Assembly (NCBI GenBank): GCA_947458745.1
Contig: CANGYQ010000010.1
Coordinates: 62,001 to 126,000, forward strand
Direction: 5' to 3'
DNA: 64,000 nt
From: Bryobacteraceae bacterium
GTDB taxonomy: Bacteria; Acidobacteriota; Terriglobia; Bryobacterales; Bryobacteraceae
Shown here: piece after piece, positions 17,272 to 25,625 of the stretch
How positions within the stretch are numbered: the stretch's first letter is position 1
Layout: each line of letters opens with the position of its first letter
Translations under genes and position numbers: made by a program
The notes under the pieces: generated by a model
Told to the model about the DNA's origin: nothing
Databases searched by the model: none
The model's input: only the letters and a program-made list of their open reading frames with translations

Positions 17272-17287
17272 TGTAGCAGTCGCTACA
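17272..17287. promoter_or_regulatory. Palindromic operator 1 for the divergent TetR regulator
   Basis: TGTAGC-AGTC-GCTACA is a perfect 6+6 inverted repeat with a 4-base spacer, 27 bases upstream of the membrane protein ATG. Symmetry and location between tetR and its neighbour fit a TetR dimer site. Confidence 0.7.
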
Positions 17288-17294
17288 TAAGCGC

Positions 17295-17310
17295 TGTAGC
17301 ATTCGCTACG
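17295..17310. promoter_or_regulatory. Palindromic operator 2 for the divergent TetR regulator
   Basis: TGTAGC-ATTC-GCTACG repeats operator 1 with a single half-site mismatch, 23 bases further on (about two helical turns). It lies 40 bases before the preferred tetR start and could block tetR transcription, giving autorepression. Confidence 0.68.
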
Positions 17311-17350
17311 CAAAATGGCAAGAGAAAATACTAGTGGGGAGATCCATGCG

Positions 17351-17932
17351 ATGAAGGGGCGTGACGCCCGGCGGCAGGCGTTGGTGGAGCAAATGGCCGA
17401 TCACGTGTTGAGCGTGGGCTTGCCCGGAGCCAGTCTGCGCCCGCTGGCGGCTGCCTGCGGCACCAGTGACCGGATGCTGCTCTACTACTTCGCCGACAAG
17501 AATGAGCTGCTGTCGGCCACCCTGGGCGCCGTCGCTGCGCGGTTGACGCAACTGCTGGATGCTGCCCTGCCCGGAATCGCGCCCTATGCCGCCTTGTTGC
17601 CCCGGATCTGCCGGTTGATGGCGGCGGCACCGATGAAGCCATATCTGCAACTCTGGCTGGAACTGGCCGCGCTCGCCTCCCGGCAGCAGGAGCCGTACCT
17701 GACGATCGCCGGCCAACTGGGTGATGGCTTTCTCGCCTGGACCGCCGCCCGCCTGGAGGTCTCGCACGAAGCCGACCGCCTGTCCACCGCGTCGTTACTG
17801 CTGGCAACGGTGGAAGGCACGGTGGTCCTGCGGGCCATTGGCCGGGAAAGCATGGTGGCGGCAGCCCTGGGCCAACGGCCGGATGAGGAGCCTAACCCCG
17901 CACGGCTTCGGCGCCCTCGTAAATCTCGCTGA
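17351..17932 (+). CDS. TetR family transcriptional repressor
   Basis: 193 residues from ATG 17351, which has GGGGA about ten bases upstream; an in-frame ATG at 17315 would add 12 residues and begin only five bases after operator 2. The N-terminal helix-turn-helix is visible (GASLRPLAAACGTSDRMLLYYFADKNELLSA), followed by an all-helical ligand-binding domain. It should bind the two inverted repeats at 17272-17310 and control itself and the divergent DUF5367-like membrane gene. Its 3' end overlaps the convergent Uma2 gene by 41 bases. The ligand is unknown. Confidence 0.9.
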   Translation: MKGRDARRQALVEQMADHVLSVGLPGASLRPLAAACGTSDRMLLYYFADKNELLSATLGAVAARLTQLLDAALPGIAPYAALLPRICRLMAAAPMKPYLQLWLELAALASRQQEPYLTIAGQLGDGFLAWTAARLEVSHEADRLSTASLLLATVEGTVVLRAIGRESMVAAALGQRPDEEPNPARLRRPRKSR

Positions 17933-18467
17933 CGGGCAGTTCAGCCGGGACCGTTTGCAGCTTCAACACGGCCTCACGCGCCCGGATCGTTTCCGCCGTC
18001 CAAGAGCCATGCTCGTCGCGCCAACCGTGTTCGATTTCGACGGGGTTGGGGTCAATCAGCAGATACTCCATTAGCGTCTCGCACGCCTTATAGAGCCGCA
18101 ACTTCTCGCCCCGGTCATGCCGCTCGGTTGAGGGCGAAAGAACTTCCACCACCAACCGCGGATTGATAAGGGTGTCGCGTTTTTCGTCCACGTACTCAGG
18201 CTCGCCACAAATCACAAAAGCGTCGGGGTAAGTAATCAGGCCGTCCCACCGGACCGAAACGCGAAGATCGCTATTGAAGACCTGACAGCCAGAACCGCGC
18301 AATCGGACGTGAAGCATGGCCGTCGAGTTGGTGGTCACTCGCGAGTGCCGGGCGGTGCCCCCCGCCATAAGGATCATCTGACCCCAGAGATACTCGTGCT
18401 TAGACGCACTTTCGCGCTCGAACTCGAGGTAACGCTCAGGCGTAATGAAGTGGGCCGGTAGGCTCAT
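17892..18467 (-). CDS. Uma2 family (DUF820) endonuclease-like protein
   Basis: 191 residues with the Uma2 pattern: FITPERYLEFERESASKHEYLWGQM, then YPDAFVICGEPEY (Asp-containing), RLVVEVLSPSTERHDRGEKLRLY (E-x-x-S/K core of the PD-(D/E)XK fold) and EYLLIDPNPVEIEH. The family is widespread and multicopy in cyanobacteria and other soil bacteria; its biological role is unknown. It begins two bases after the GMC oxidoreductase stop, so it may ride on that transcript, and it overlaps the tetR 3' end convergently. Confidence 0.92.
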   Translation of the reverse strand: MSLPAHFITPERYLEFERESASKHEYLWGQMILMAGGTARHSRVTTNSTAMLHVRLRGSGCQVFNSDLRVSVRWDGLITYPDAFVICGEPEYVDEKRDTLINPRLVVEVLSPSTERHDRGEKLRLYKACETLMEYLLIDPNPVEIEHGWRDEHGSWTAETIRAREAVLKLQTVPAELPVSEIYEGAEAVRG

Positions 18468-18469
18468 AC

Positions 18470-20140
18470 CTAGACGTTACCGCGCTTCATCTCCGCCGCC
18501 AAGTAGTCTGACGCCCGCCAGGCCAGCGCGAGAATCGTCAGCGTGGGGTTCTTTTCGCTGGCGGTGGTGAACGAGGAGCCGTCCATCACAAAGACGTTTT
18601 TGACGTCGTGCATCTGGTTGAACTTGTTCAACGCGGAGCGCTTCGGGTCGTCTCCCATGCGGCAGGTGCCGTGCTCATGAATGGCTGAGCCGTAGCTATC
18701 GATCGCTCCCCGCGTAAATGGCAGCATCTCCGCCTTGGCCGCCCGGAAAATCGATTCCGCCATGTCGTACATCTCTTTCAGCATGCGTTGCTCGTTCTCG
18801 CCCGTGCGGTACTCCAGCTTCGCAATCGGCACACCATACTGATCGTTCGGCGTGCCATCCACGCGAACGCGGTTGTGCCGGTAGGGCAGCACCTCGCCAT
18901 ACGGGTGCATGGCCATCAGGGCGGGGAAGCGGTCCTTGACGCGCTTCTTGAAGTCCGCTCCGTAGCCCGGCATTTGCTTGGCCCAGAACAGACCCGGCTG
19001 CGCTCCGGTGTTCCAGAACTGTGACCCGAAGCCCCGCAGGTAATCACGCTTGGCCCCGCGGTGGTTGTAGCGCGGCAGGTAGATGTGTTCGCCGCCGATG
19101 CCGTCATCGTTCTGCGCCTTGGTGCCGACTAGCTCCGGCGCGAAACCGTACATGTGGAAGCGCACCTGCTCGGTCAAGTAGTGGCCGATCACATCGCTCG
19201 AATTGCCGATGCCGTTGGGGTAGCGGGCGGATTTTGAGTTCAGCAGGATGCGGGTCGAATCAATGCAACTGGCGGCGACGATCACGCGCTTGGCATAGAC
19301 GCGGCGCTCCTCGCGGGTGGTGCGATCAAAGTACTGGACGCCATTGGCCAGCCCATCATCACCCACCAGCACCCGCGCCACTACGGCATTGTCCAGCACC
19401 TTCAGTCGGCCCGTCTTGAAGGCCGGCTCGATCAGGTAGTCGGACGAATTAAAGAACGCCCCAATGTCGCAACCCTTACCGCAGGCACCGCAGAAGTGGC
19501 ACTTGGGGCGGCCGTTGTGTTCCTTGGTCAACACGGCCCGCCGTCCGGCCACCACGCTGATGCCCGCTTGCTTGGCCGCGCGCATGATCATCCGCTCACC
19601 GCAACGCGGGGCGGGCGCGGGCAAGTGGAACTTGGAACCAGGAAGCGAATCCTGATCGTCATCGCCACCACAGACGCCAACCAACTGCTCAACGCGGTCA
19701 TAGTACGGAGCAATGTCCTTGTAGCGGATGGGCCACGGAATCTCCCAGCCATCCTTTGCCGGACCTTCAAAATCGACATCGGAGTAGCGCAGCGAGACGC
19801 GGCCCCAGACGTTGGTCTTGCCACCGCGGCCCCACACGCGAACCAGTTCAAAGGGGTTCTTCTCGTCGGTCAGGTAGGGTTGTTCTTTGGTGTCGACGTA
19901 GAACTGCGGCGGTTTCTGGCCCAGCGCCGCCTTCTCACGAGCCTCCCAGGGCTTGACATGGCTCCAGAACTGGGTGCGCCGGAAGCGAGTCCCGGCATCG
20001 AGCATCAGCACGTTGACGCCCTGCCGCGTCAGGTTCCACGCCGCCATGCCGCCCGCCGCGCCGCTGCCGACAACGATGACTTCGTGAACTTCGGTGCTCC
20101 GCTGGACGTTGGGCGCGGCCTGGTTAGCGGTGTTCATCAT
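18470..20140 (-). CDS. GMC family FAD-dependent oxidoreductase (gluconate 2-dehydrogenase large-subunit type)
   Basis: 556 residues. The N-terminal Rossmann dinucleotide site is [22 protein letters not shown] with a following acidic strand end (LMLDAG). [14 protein letters not shown] is a cysteine cluster typical of the bacterial sugar/alcohol dehydrogenase branch. The C-terminal GMC domain contains [18 protein letters not shown] and [23 protein letters not shown], with the catalytic His region. It likely oxidises a sugar or polyol in the periplasm with electrons passed to the respiratory chain. It overlaps the subunit-3 gene by 17 bases. Confidence 0.92.
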   Translation of the reverse strand: MMNTANQAAPNVQRSTEVHEVIVVGSGAAGGMAAWNLTRQGVNVLMLDAGTRFRRTQFWSHVKPWEAREKAALGQKPPQFYVDTKEQPYLTDEKNPFELVRVWGRGGKTNVWGRVSLRYSDVDFEGPAKDGWEIPWPIRYKDIAPYYDRVEQLVGVCGGDDDQDSLPGSKFHLPAPAPRCGERMIMRAAKQAGISVVAGRRAVLTKEHNGRPKCHFCGACGKGCDIGAFFNSSDYLIEPAFKTGRLKVLDNAVVARVLVGDDGLANGVQYFDRTTREERRVYAKRVIVAASCIDSTRILLNSKSARYPNGIGNSSDVIGHYLTEQVRFHMYGFAPELVGTKAQNDDGIGGEHIYLPRYNHRGAKRDYLRGFGSQFWNTGAQPGLFWAKQMPGYGADFKKRVKDRFPALMAMHPYGEVLPYRHNRVRVDGTPNDQYGVPIAKLEYRTGENEQRMLKEMYDMAESIFRAAKAEMLPFTRGAIDSYGSAIHEHGTCRMGDDPKRSALNKFNQMHDVKNVFVMDGSSFTTASEKNPTLTILALAWRASDYLAAEMKRGNV

Positions 20141-20561
20141 GCGTGCACCCCTTCCATTCCGGCAGATAGGTGTTGGCGTTCCAGCCCAACTCCTGCCGCA
20201 AGCCTTCGCGGGTAGCGTAATACACGTCGATCGTCGAATCCTTCAGTAGCTTGAAATCCGGTGTGTCCACTGCGGCCTTTACGGCAGCTTCTGGGTCGCC
20301 TGACATCCGGCCCAACAGCTCTCGCCACCGCGCGCCCAGCGCCGCATTGGCACCGCACCGCTCATCGAGGATCACGTGCACCTGCGCGTCGGAAGCACCG
20401 GGCGTGTCGGTACGCGGCAGGATGACATCCACTAGCTTGGCCAAGTGCGCCAGCTCGGCTTCCGTGAAGAACTTGGGCGGTGCGGCCTGGGCGGGCAGCG
20501 CCGCGGCTCCCGCTAGGATCACCAGCGCATCGCGGCGTGTGGTCAGGAATGCGTCACTCAT
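20124..20561 (-). CDS. Gluconate 2-dehydrogenase subunit 3 family protein
   Basis: 145 residues from ATG 20561, supported by GGGAGGTG just upstream. A short Tat-like leader ([20 protein letters not shown]) is followed by [26 protein letters not shown], the recognised start of the subunit-3 family. These small subunits escort GMC-type dehydrogenases through Tat. It overlaps the GMC gene downstream and shares an ATGA start/stop with hpt upstream, so the three are translated in series. The substrate is not evident. Confidence 0.9.
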   Translation of the reverse strand: MSDAFLTTRRDALVILAGAAALPAQAAPPKFFTEAELAHLAKLVDVILPRTDTPGASDAQVHVILDERCGANAALGARWRELLGRMSGDPEAAVKAAVDTPDFKLLKDSTIDVYYATREGLRQELGWNANTYLPEWKGCTHDEHR

Positions 20562-21085
20562 TCGACACCTCCCAGAATGCAAATGTCCTTCAACTGGCGG
20601 TAGTCTTCGGCGTAGTCAAGGCCATAGCCCACCACAAACTCGTCGGCGATCTCAAAGCCTCGGTAGTCCACCTTCACTGGCCGCATGCGGCGCGACGGCT
20701 TGTCGAGCAATGCCGCAATACGGATGGTCCGCGGCCGCCGCTGGCTCAGCACATGCATCAGGTAGGTCAGCGTGACGCCGGTGTCGACAATGTCTTCGAT
20801 CACCAGCACGTTGCCGCCTTCGATCGACATGTCCAGATCCTTGTTCAGCCGCACTTCACCGGAGCTGGTTTTCTCTTTGCCGTAGCTCGACACCGAGATG
20901 AAGTCCATCTTCACCGGACGGTCAATCGCACGAACCAGGTCCGCCATAAAGATAAAGGAGCCCTTGAGGATACACACCAGGTGCAGCGGCCCTTCCGGGT
21001 AGTCGCGCACAATCTGCGCGCCCAACTCGGCCACGCGCTTCTGAATCTCTTCCGCTGAAATCAGGACACTGAGGGTAGTCGCCAT
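20558..21085 (-). CDS. hpt: Hypoxanthine phosphoribosyltransferase
   Basis: 175 residues from ATG 21085; GTG 21109 would add eight residues with no better ribosome site. The PRPP-binding loop is VLVIEDIVDTGVTLTYL, and LVCILKGSFIFMADL and SVSSYG supply the flexible-loop and PPi-binding elements of the Hpt family; the C-terminal GLDYAEDYRQL carries the purine-contact Asp region. It salvages hypoxanthine/guanine to IMP/GMP in the cytoplasm. It is the first gene of an overlapping cluster with the gluconate-dehydrogenase-type pair, a functionally odd combination. Confidence 0.95.
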   Translation of the reverse strand: MATTLSVLISAEEIQKRVAELGAQIVRDYPEGPLHLVCILKGSFIFMADLVRAIDRPVKMDFISVSSYGKEKTSSGEVRLNKDLDMSIEGGNVLVIEDIVDTGVTLTYLMHVLSQRRPRTIRIAALLDKPSRRMRPVKVDYRGFEIADEFVVGYGLDYAEDYRQLKDICILGGVE

Positions 21086-21136
21086 CGGTACGGCTATTGT
21101 ACGATGCACGGCCCGCTAAACCGGCTAGCGGAGGTA

Positions 21137-21994
21137 CTACGGTGCGCCAGCCACCGACGAAAAGCGCGGCAGACGCAGGCTGGGTGGGCCGATATGGATG
21201 TGCGGTGAGGTGGCCTGTCCGCGGACAAAGCTGCGGAAGGCGAAATAGGGGATGCGGTTCAGCTCCAGGAAACGGCGTAGCCACAGGCCCTCGGAGGTAT
21301 CCGGAGCCAGCGCCACATCGACGCGGTCCCGGTGGTCGAATCCTAGACTGCGGTGCAGTTCCGTCATGCCCATGGCGCTGATTGGCAGTTCGCGCTCAAA
21401 CTTGCGCTTGTAAGCATCCTCGATGCCACGCAGCATGGCAATGCGGAAGATGCCGCTGCCTTCGAATTTTTCGGCTGCCCGCCACTGCGGAGTGGCCGCG
21501 CGGTCATCGGCGGCACGAGCCGCCGCTTCCTGCTCCGACTCCACCATGTCCAGCAGTTCCTTGAACGTCCGTGCCCGCGATTCGGCCAGTTCCAGCGTTC
21601 GGCGCCGGATGTCGAGTTCGTCCAGCACGGGAGCCAGCTCCGTCCGCGCCATCACGCCATCCGCCACCAGCTTCTCGATCGTCTCCAGCTTCGGCTGGAT
21701 CCGCTCCAAGCGCCGCCGCGCCGCCGCCACCATTTCCGAGGTCTGGCCGTCGGTCAGATCCTGCACGGAAAGATGCCCGAACAAGGTGCGCTTCAGCACC
21801 GCTTCATCTTCCGCATCGGCCAGCGATGCCTTCGCCTGATCCAGGCGTGTCTTGGCCACCGCCCCTTCGCGCACCAGTTCCTCCAGGCGTGAGATGTCCA
21901 TCCGCGCCTTGTCGAGGTCGGCCATCGAGGGGGCGGATGGGGCTTGAGCCAGGAGCGGAGCCGCGAAAAAGAATGCGGCTAGGAACCAACGCAT
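21137..21994 (-). CDS. Secreted coiled-coil protein with C-terminal M15-like peptidase domain
   Basis: 285 residues. A signal peptide (MRWFLAAFFFAAPLLAQA) is followed by about 130 residues of heptad-like helix rich in Leu, Ala, Glu and Arg, indicating a coiled coil. The last about 80 residues contain GMTELHRSLGFDHRDRVDVALAP and SPHIHIGPPSLRLP, resembling the His/Asp and His-x-His zinc ligands of D-Ala-D-Ala carboxypeptidase-like (M15) domains. A periplasmic peptidoglycan role is plausible. It is divergent from rsfS with under 40 bases between coding starts. Confidence 0.6.
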   Translation of the reverse strand: MRWFLAAFFFAAPLLAQAPSAPSMADLDKARMDISRLEELVREGAVAKTRLDQAKASLADAEDEAVLKRTLFGHLSVQDLTDGQTSEMVAAARRRLERIQPKLETIEKLVADGVMARTELAPVLDELDIRRRTLELAESRARTFKELLDMVESEQEAAARAADDRAATPQWRAAEKFEGSGIFRIAMLRGIEDAYKRKFERELPISAMGMTELHRSLGFDHRDRVDVALAPDTSEGLWLRRFLELNRIPYFAFRSFVRGQATSPHIHIGPPSLRLPRFSSVAGAP

Positions 21995-22031
21995 TCTTTA
22001 ATTGTAGTATTCTTCGGGTATCGAGACTGTT

Positions 22032-22391
22032 ATTCCTACCTGGCTCGCGGCCGTTCGGGCTGCTGAATCGAAAAAGGCCCTCGACATTCGCGTATTGGAT
22101 TTACGCGAGGTCACCTCTTTCGCCGACTACTTCGTGATTTGCTCCGGCAGCAACACGCGCCAAAACCAGGCCATTGCTGATGGCATTGAGAAAGATCTGG
22201 CCGAGATTGGCGAGCGCGCCAATTCCAGCGAAGGCTACCAGACGGCGGAATGGGTGCTGCTGGACTACGGCGACATCGTGATCCACGTCATGTCGGCGGA
22301 GGCGCGGGCGTTCTATGACCTGGAGCGGTTGTGGCGCATGGCGAAGGTGGTGGAGATTCCACCGGCCCCGGAACCCGAGTCTGTCAATTAG
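22032..22391 (+). CDS. rsfS: Ribosomal silencing factor RsfS, start codon unclear
   Basis: The core VLDLREVTSFADYFVICSGSN and later EGYQTAEWVLLDYGDIVIHV are diagnostic for RsfS, which binds ribosomal protein L14 and blocks subunit joining in starvation. Conserved N-terminal sequence (PTWLAAVRAAESKKALDIRV) extends in frame upstream of the first usual start codon (TTG 22095) to an ATT at 22032 and an ATC at 22020, with a TAG at 22005. No ATG, GTG or TTG covers this region. ATT at 22032 gives the best family-like start; this is inference. TTG 22095 would delete the first helix and half of strand one. Confidence 0.85.
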   Translation: MPTWLAAVRAAESKKALDIRVLDLREVTSFADYFVICSGSNTRQNQAIADGIEKDLAEIGERANSSEGYQTAEWVLLDYGDIVIHVMSAEARAFYDLERLWRMAKVVEIPPAPEPESVN

Positions 22392-22438
22392 CCCGCGCAG
22401 CGAATGACGTTAGGTTGGTTTTGAGGCTGGTCGAACAA

Positions 22439-23002
22439 TTAAGCCGAAGCGACCTCGCCGCCCTGCGCGGTGAATTTCGCGAGCATCGCTTCCGCCGCGG
22501 CGGAATTCAATTCCTTTACTGCGTTCGACAGCATCGTCACCGGCTTGCCCGTTTTGAGCAAACCAAACAACGCGTTCTGAACACAGATCTCGGTCACCAC
22601 GCCGTAGACGACGTAACGGTCCGCCGCCAGCTGCGCCAGCACCTCGGCCAGATGCGGGTTGGTGAAGCAGTCTACCGTGACCTTCTCGACGATGATGTGC
22701 CCGGCTTGGCGCACATCGGGGCACGGAGCGTCCAGGCTGACCGTCACCGCGCCAGCAGCGATCGGCGTCGCTTTGCGCTGGCCCAGACAGCTGGTAACGC
22801 AGTGCGGTGGCCAACTCAAGAACTCCACGTCGTTCTCGCGATGAGCGTCCATGGTGGAGATCAGGGGCATGCCGCTCGACAAGGCGCGGGCGTTTAGCCG
22901 GGCAATGGTGGGCACCAGTTTCTCCGCTCCCGGCACGTAGAGCGCGCCGGCGGGCAGCATGAAATCAATCTGGGTATCGACGTCGAAAAAGACGGTGCGC
23001 AT
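22439..23002 (-). CDS. Nicotinamidase-like isochorismatase-family hydrolase
   Basis: 187 residues of the cysteine hydrolase fold: FFDVDTQIDFMLPAGAL supplies the catalytic Asp, STMDAHREND the D-x-H metal site typical of nicotinamidases, EKVTVDCFTN the catalytic Lys region, and GVVTEICVQNALFGLL the nucleophilic Cys. It should deamidate nicotinamide to nicotinate. The next gene downstream in the window's minus-strand run is nicotinate phosphoribosyltransferase immediately upstream (17 bases), which strongly supports this substrate. It is the last gene of the run that begins with the ABC transporter. Confidence 0.85.
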   Translation of the reverse strand: MRTVFFDVDTQIDFMLPAGALYVPGAEKLVPTIARLNARALSSGMPLISTMDAHRENDVEFLSWPPHCVTSCLGQRKATPIAAGAVTVSLDAPCPDVRQAGHIIVEKVTVDCFTNPHLAEVLAQLAADRYVVYGVVTEICVQNALFGLLKTGKPVTMLSNAVKELNSAAAEAMLAKFTAQGGEVASA

Positions 23003-23018
23003 GTTCGCTCAGGAGCCG

Positions 23019-24272
23019 CTATTGGCCCAGTGCTTCCAGGCTATCGCTCAACCGGGTCCACTGGGGCTGCGGCAGCGGGAAACGGTCCATGCGGCGCATG
23101 GGAAGGTCGCCCAACCGCTCGCCATTCATCATCACCGGCTGCAGCAGCGCCTGGCACTCACCGGGCAGAGGCTTGCACTCATCGGCGCGGGCGATCACGT
23201 CCAGGCCATCGTAGCGGAACACTTGCTTGGCGCCGGGAACGGTCTGCTTTTCCGGGCTGTGTTTGGCGACATCGCGACGCTGCCCGCCGGTTGAGATCTC
23301 CACCAGCTTGTAGACCATGCCCAGCGACGGCGCGTCCGACGAGGTGGCCAGCGCCGTGCCCACGCCAAACGAATCAATCGGCGCCCCGGCCGCCACCACC
23401 GCGTGGATCTTGGCCTCATCCAGTTCATTGGTGGCCATGATTTTGGCGTCCGTCAGCCCGGCCTGATCGAGAATCTGCCGGACCTCGCGCGAGAGCGTCA
23501 CCAAGTCGCCGGAATCCAGGCGCACGCCCCACAAGGGCCGCCCCAGCGCCGCTGCCTGCCGCGCCCCAGCCAATGTGTCGTGCGTATCAATCAGGTAGAC
23601 GCACCGGTCACCCAGCAGTCGTTGTAGGCGCGCGAACGCCTCACGCTCATCAGCGAAAGAAAGGACCCAGGAATGGGCCGCCGTGCCAAACACCGGGATG
23701 CCGAACTGGAACCCGGCTAGCGTGTTGCTGGTTCCGATGCAGCCGCCAATGTAGGCCGCGCGCGCGGCATAGAGTCCCGCCTGGGGCGAATGCGCGCGCC
23801 GCGTGCCGAACTCCACCACGCTGCGGCCGTTTGCTGCTTCCACAATGCGCGCGGCAGCCGAGGCGATCATGGTCTGAAAGCCGATGGTGGCCAGCAGAAA
23901 CGTTTCCACCAACTGCGCCTCGATCAACGGAGCACGCACCGACAGCAGCGGCTCATTGGCGTAGGCCAGCGTGCCTTCGGGCATGGCAAACACCGCACCC
24001 GTGAACCGGAAATCGCGCAGGTAGGCCCAGAACTCTTCGCGGACCTTGGCAAACTGGGGCAGGGAACGGAGCCAGGCAATCTCCTCCGCCCGAAAGCGAA
24101 GGCCCTCCAGATACTCCACCGCCTGCTGCAACCCGGCCACCACCAGATGCTGCCGGACGGACGGCAGGCGTCGCGCGAACAGTTCGAAGGTGGCATGATC
24201 GTGCTGCTTGCCGGCCTCGAAATAGCCCGCCGCCATCGTCAGCTGGTAGAAGTCCGTTAGCAGCGCGTTCAA
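23019..24272 (-). CDS. pncB: Nicotinate phosphoribosyltransferase
   Basis: 417 residues. Family signatures include the start NALLTDFYQLTMAAGYFEAG, VEFGTRRAHSPQAGLYAARAAYIGG, FGTAAHSWVLSF (catalytic/phospho-His region), GVRLDSGDLVTLS and DSFGVGTALATSSDAP (phosphate-binding). It couples nicotinate and PRPP to nicotinate mononucleotide in the Preiss-Handler pathway. It is directly followed by the nicotinamidase-like gene, forming a two-step NAD salvage unit, and starts eight bases after the DUF4340 stop. Confidence 0.95.
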   Translation of the reverse strand: MNALLTDFYQLTMAAGYFEAGKQHDHATFELFARRLPSVRQHLVVAGLQQAVEYLEGLRFRAEEIAWLRSLPQFAKVREEFWAYLRDFRFTGAVFAMPEGTLAYANEPLLSVRAPLIEAQLVETFLLATIGFQTMIASAAARIVEAANGRSVVEFGTRRAHSPQAGLYAARAAYIGGCIGTSNTLAGFQFGIPVFGTAAHSWVLSFADEREAFARLQRLLGDRCVYLIDTHDTLAGARQAAALGRPLWGVRLDSGDLVTLSREVRQILDQAGLTDAKIMATNELDEAKIHAVVAAGAPIDSFGVGTALATSSDAPSLGMVYKLVEISTGGQRRDVAKHSPEKQTVPGAKQVFRYDGLDVIARADECKPLPGECQALLQPVMMNGERLGDLPMRRMDRFPLPQPQWTRLSDSLEALGQ

Positions 24273-24280
24273 GACTGGTC

Positions 24281-25603
24281 CTACTTTTTGGCCGGAGCCG
24301 CTGAAGCTTCCTTCAGTTCCTTCACGGCCCGCTCGATCTCCTGGACATTCTTGCCATCCAGTTCGTACAGCGATGGCTCCCCATCGCGCTTGGCGATGAA
24401 GCGTCCGCCGGCATTGGCGATCTGCACTTTCTCGCTTTGCTTGGAGGTAACCGTGATCTCGATCGAGGCCGTGGTGAAACCGGTGGTCATGAAGGTAATG
24501 GCGGTGAGGTCGCGGAGCTTATCGATCAAGGTCAGCACCTGGGCCGAATCCATCTTCTTTCCGCCGCGGGTCCACTCCTCGCCGGATTTGGTCAACGCGG
24601 TAGCGGAGTCGCCGAGGCGGAACTCCACTTTGGTGGGGTCGACGAAGCCAAAGTCGAAAACCTTCTTGTTGCGTAGTTCATCGAGCGGCTTGTTGAGCCC
24701 CTCACCCAACTCCTTGGCCACTTTCCAGATGCCGTCGACGGCGTTGGACTTGGCGAAGAAGTCGTCCTTGTTCTTGCGGACTTCCAGGATCTGGGTGCCG
24801 CCGGCGTCGGTCACTTTGGCGGTGGCGACCGCCGTTCCGGTGGCAAACTGCGCTCCGGCCTTCTTGATCTCATCCTCCGGGATCGCCAAGTCCATCTTGG
24901 CGTCCTTCAGCTTGCGGACGATCTCTTCCACTTGGAGGTTGTCGGCGCGGTAGGGGCCCGGTTTCAGGATCTGCCACTCACCGGCGGTGTTCTTGCCGAA
25001 CTCCGTCGCGGTCTTGGCCGTCGCCAGTTCCACGCGGGTCACCTTTTGCTGATCAAATGTCAGCAGCCGCTTGTCGCGCAAGTCGTTGGGCGATTTGTCG
25101 ATGGCGGCGCGGTTGTAGTTGAAGATGGTGAAGACGCGCGGGTCGCCTTCCAGCTTGGCGTAAAAGCCCCCACCGGACACCGTTTCGTCGCCTACCAGGA
25201 TGCTCCGGGTTCTTGCGTCCTTGGTGGTAATTGACACCTTCAGCGAGGGCGCGGCCAAACCGAACTGCGCCAAGTCCGACGCCTTTTCCTCCACCAGCGA
25301 TTCGGCGGAGAAGGTTGCCAGCGTGGTCACCAGTGCCGTCGTGGCATCCGCATCCACCGGCAGCGACTGCGGTGCCAGCATCTTCCACTTGCCGTCGGTG
25401 CCGCGTTCCAGCACCAGCGCCTCACCGCCCCGTTTAGTGATCTCCAGCTTCTTGAACTGGTCATCCGCCAACTCGATGAGCTTGGGCGCGGAATCAGCCG
25501 GCGGTTTGCCTGCCTTTTCCTTTTCCAGCTTCTCGGAGTACCAGATGCCACCGCCCAGCGCGGCGGCCACCACCCCCGCGATGATAAGTCCTCGGCTGTT
25601 CAT
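24281..25603 (-). CDS. DUF4340 domain protein
   Basis: 440 residues. One N-terminal membrane anchor (RGLIIAGVVAAALGGGIWYSEKLEKEK) is followed by a long beta-rich extracytoplasmic domain with repeated strands of the kind ITKRGGEALVLERGTDGKWKM, a DUF4340 feature. The family typically accompanies Gld-type ABC transporters; here it follows the GldG-like gene by 22 bases. The C-terminus is helical and Lys/Ala rich. It is probably an accessory subunit facing the periplasm. Biochemical function is unknown. Confidence 0.88.
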   Translation of the reverse strand: MNSRGLIIAGVVAAALGGGIWYSEKLEKEKAGKPPADSAPKLIELADDQFKKLEITKRGGEALVLERGTDGKWKMLAPQSLPVDADATTALVTTLATFSAESLVEEKASDLAQFGLAAPSLKVSITTKDARTRSILVGDETVSGGGFYAKLEGDPRVFTIFNYNRAAIDKSPNDLRDKRLLTFDQQKVTRVELATAKTATEFGKNTAGEWQILKPGPYRADNLQVEEIVRKLKDAKMDLAIPEDEIKKAGAQFATGTAVATAKVTDAGGTQILEVRKNKDDFFAKSNAVDGIWKVAKELGEGLNKPLDELRNKKVFDFGFVDPTKVEFRLGDSATALTKSGEEWTRGGKKMDSAQVLTLIDKLRDLTAITFMTTGFTTASIEITVTSKQSEKVQIANAGGRFIAKRDGEPSLYELDGKNVQEIERAVKELKEASAAPAKK

Positions 25604-25625
25604 TTGCGCTTCCCCAACTTCTCCA

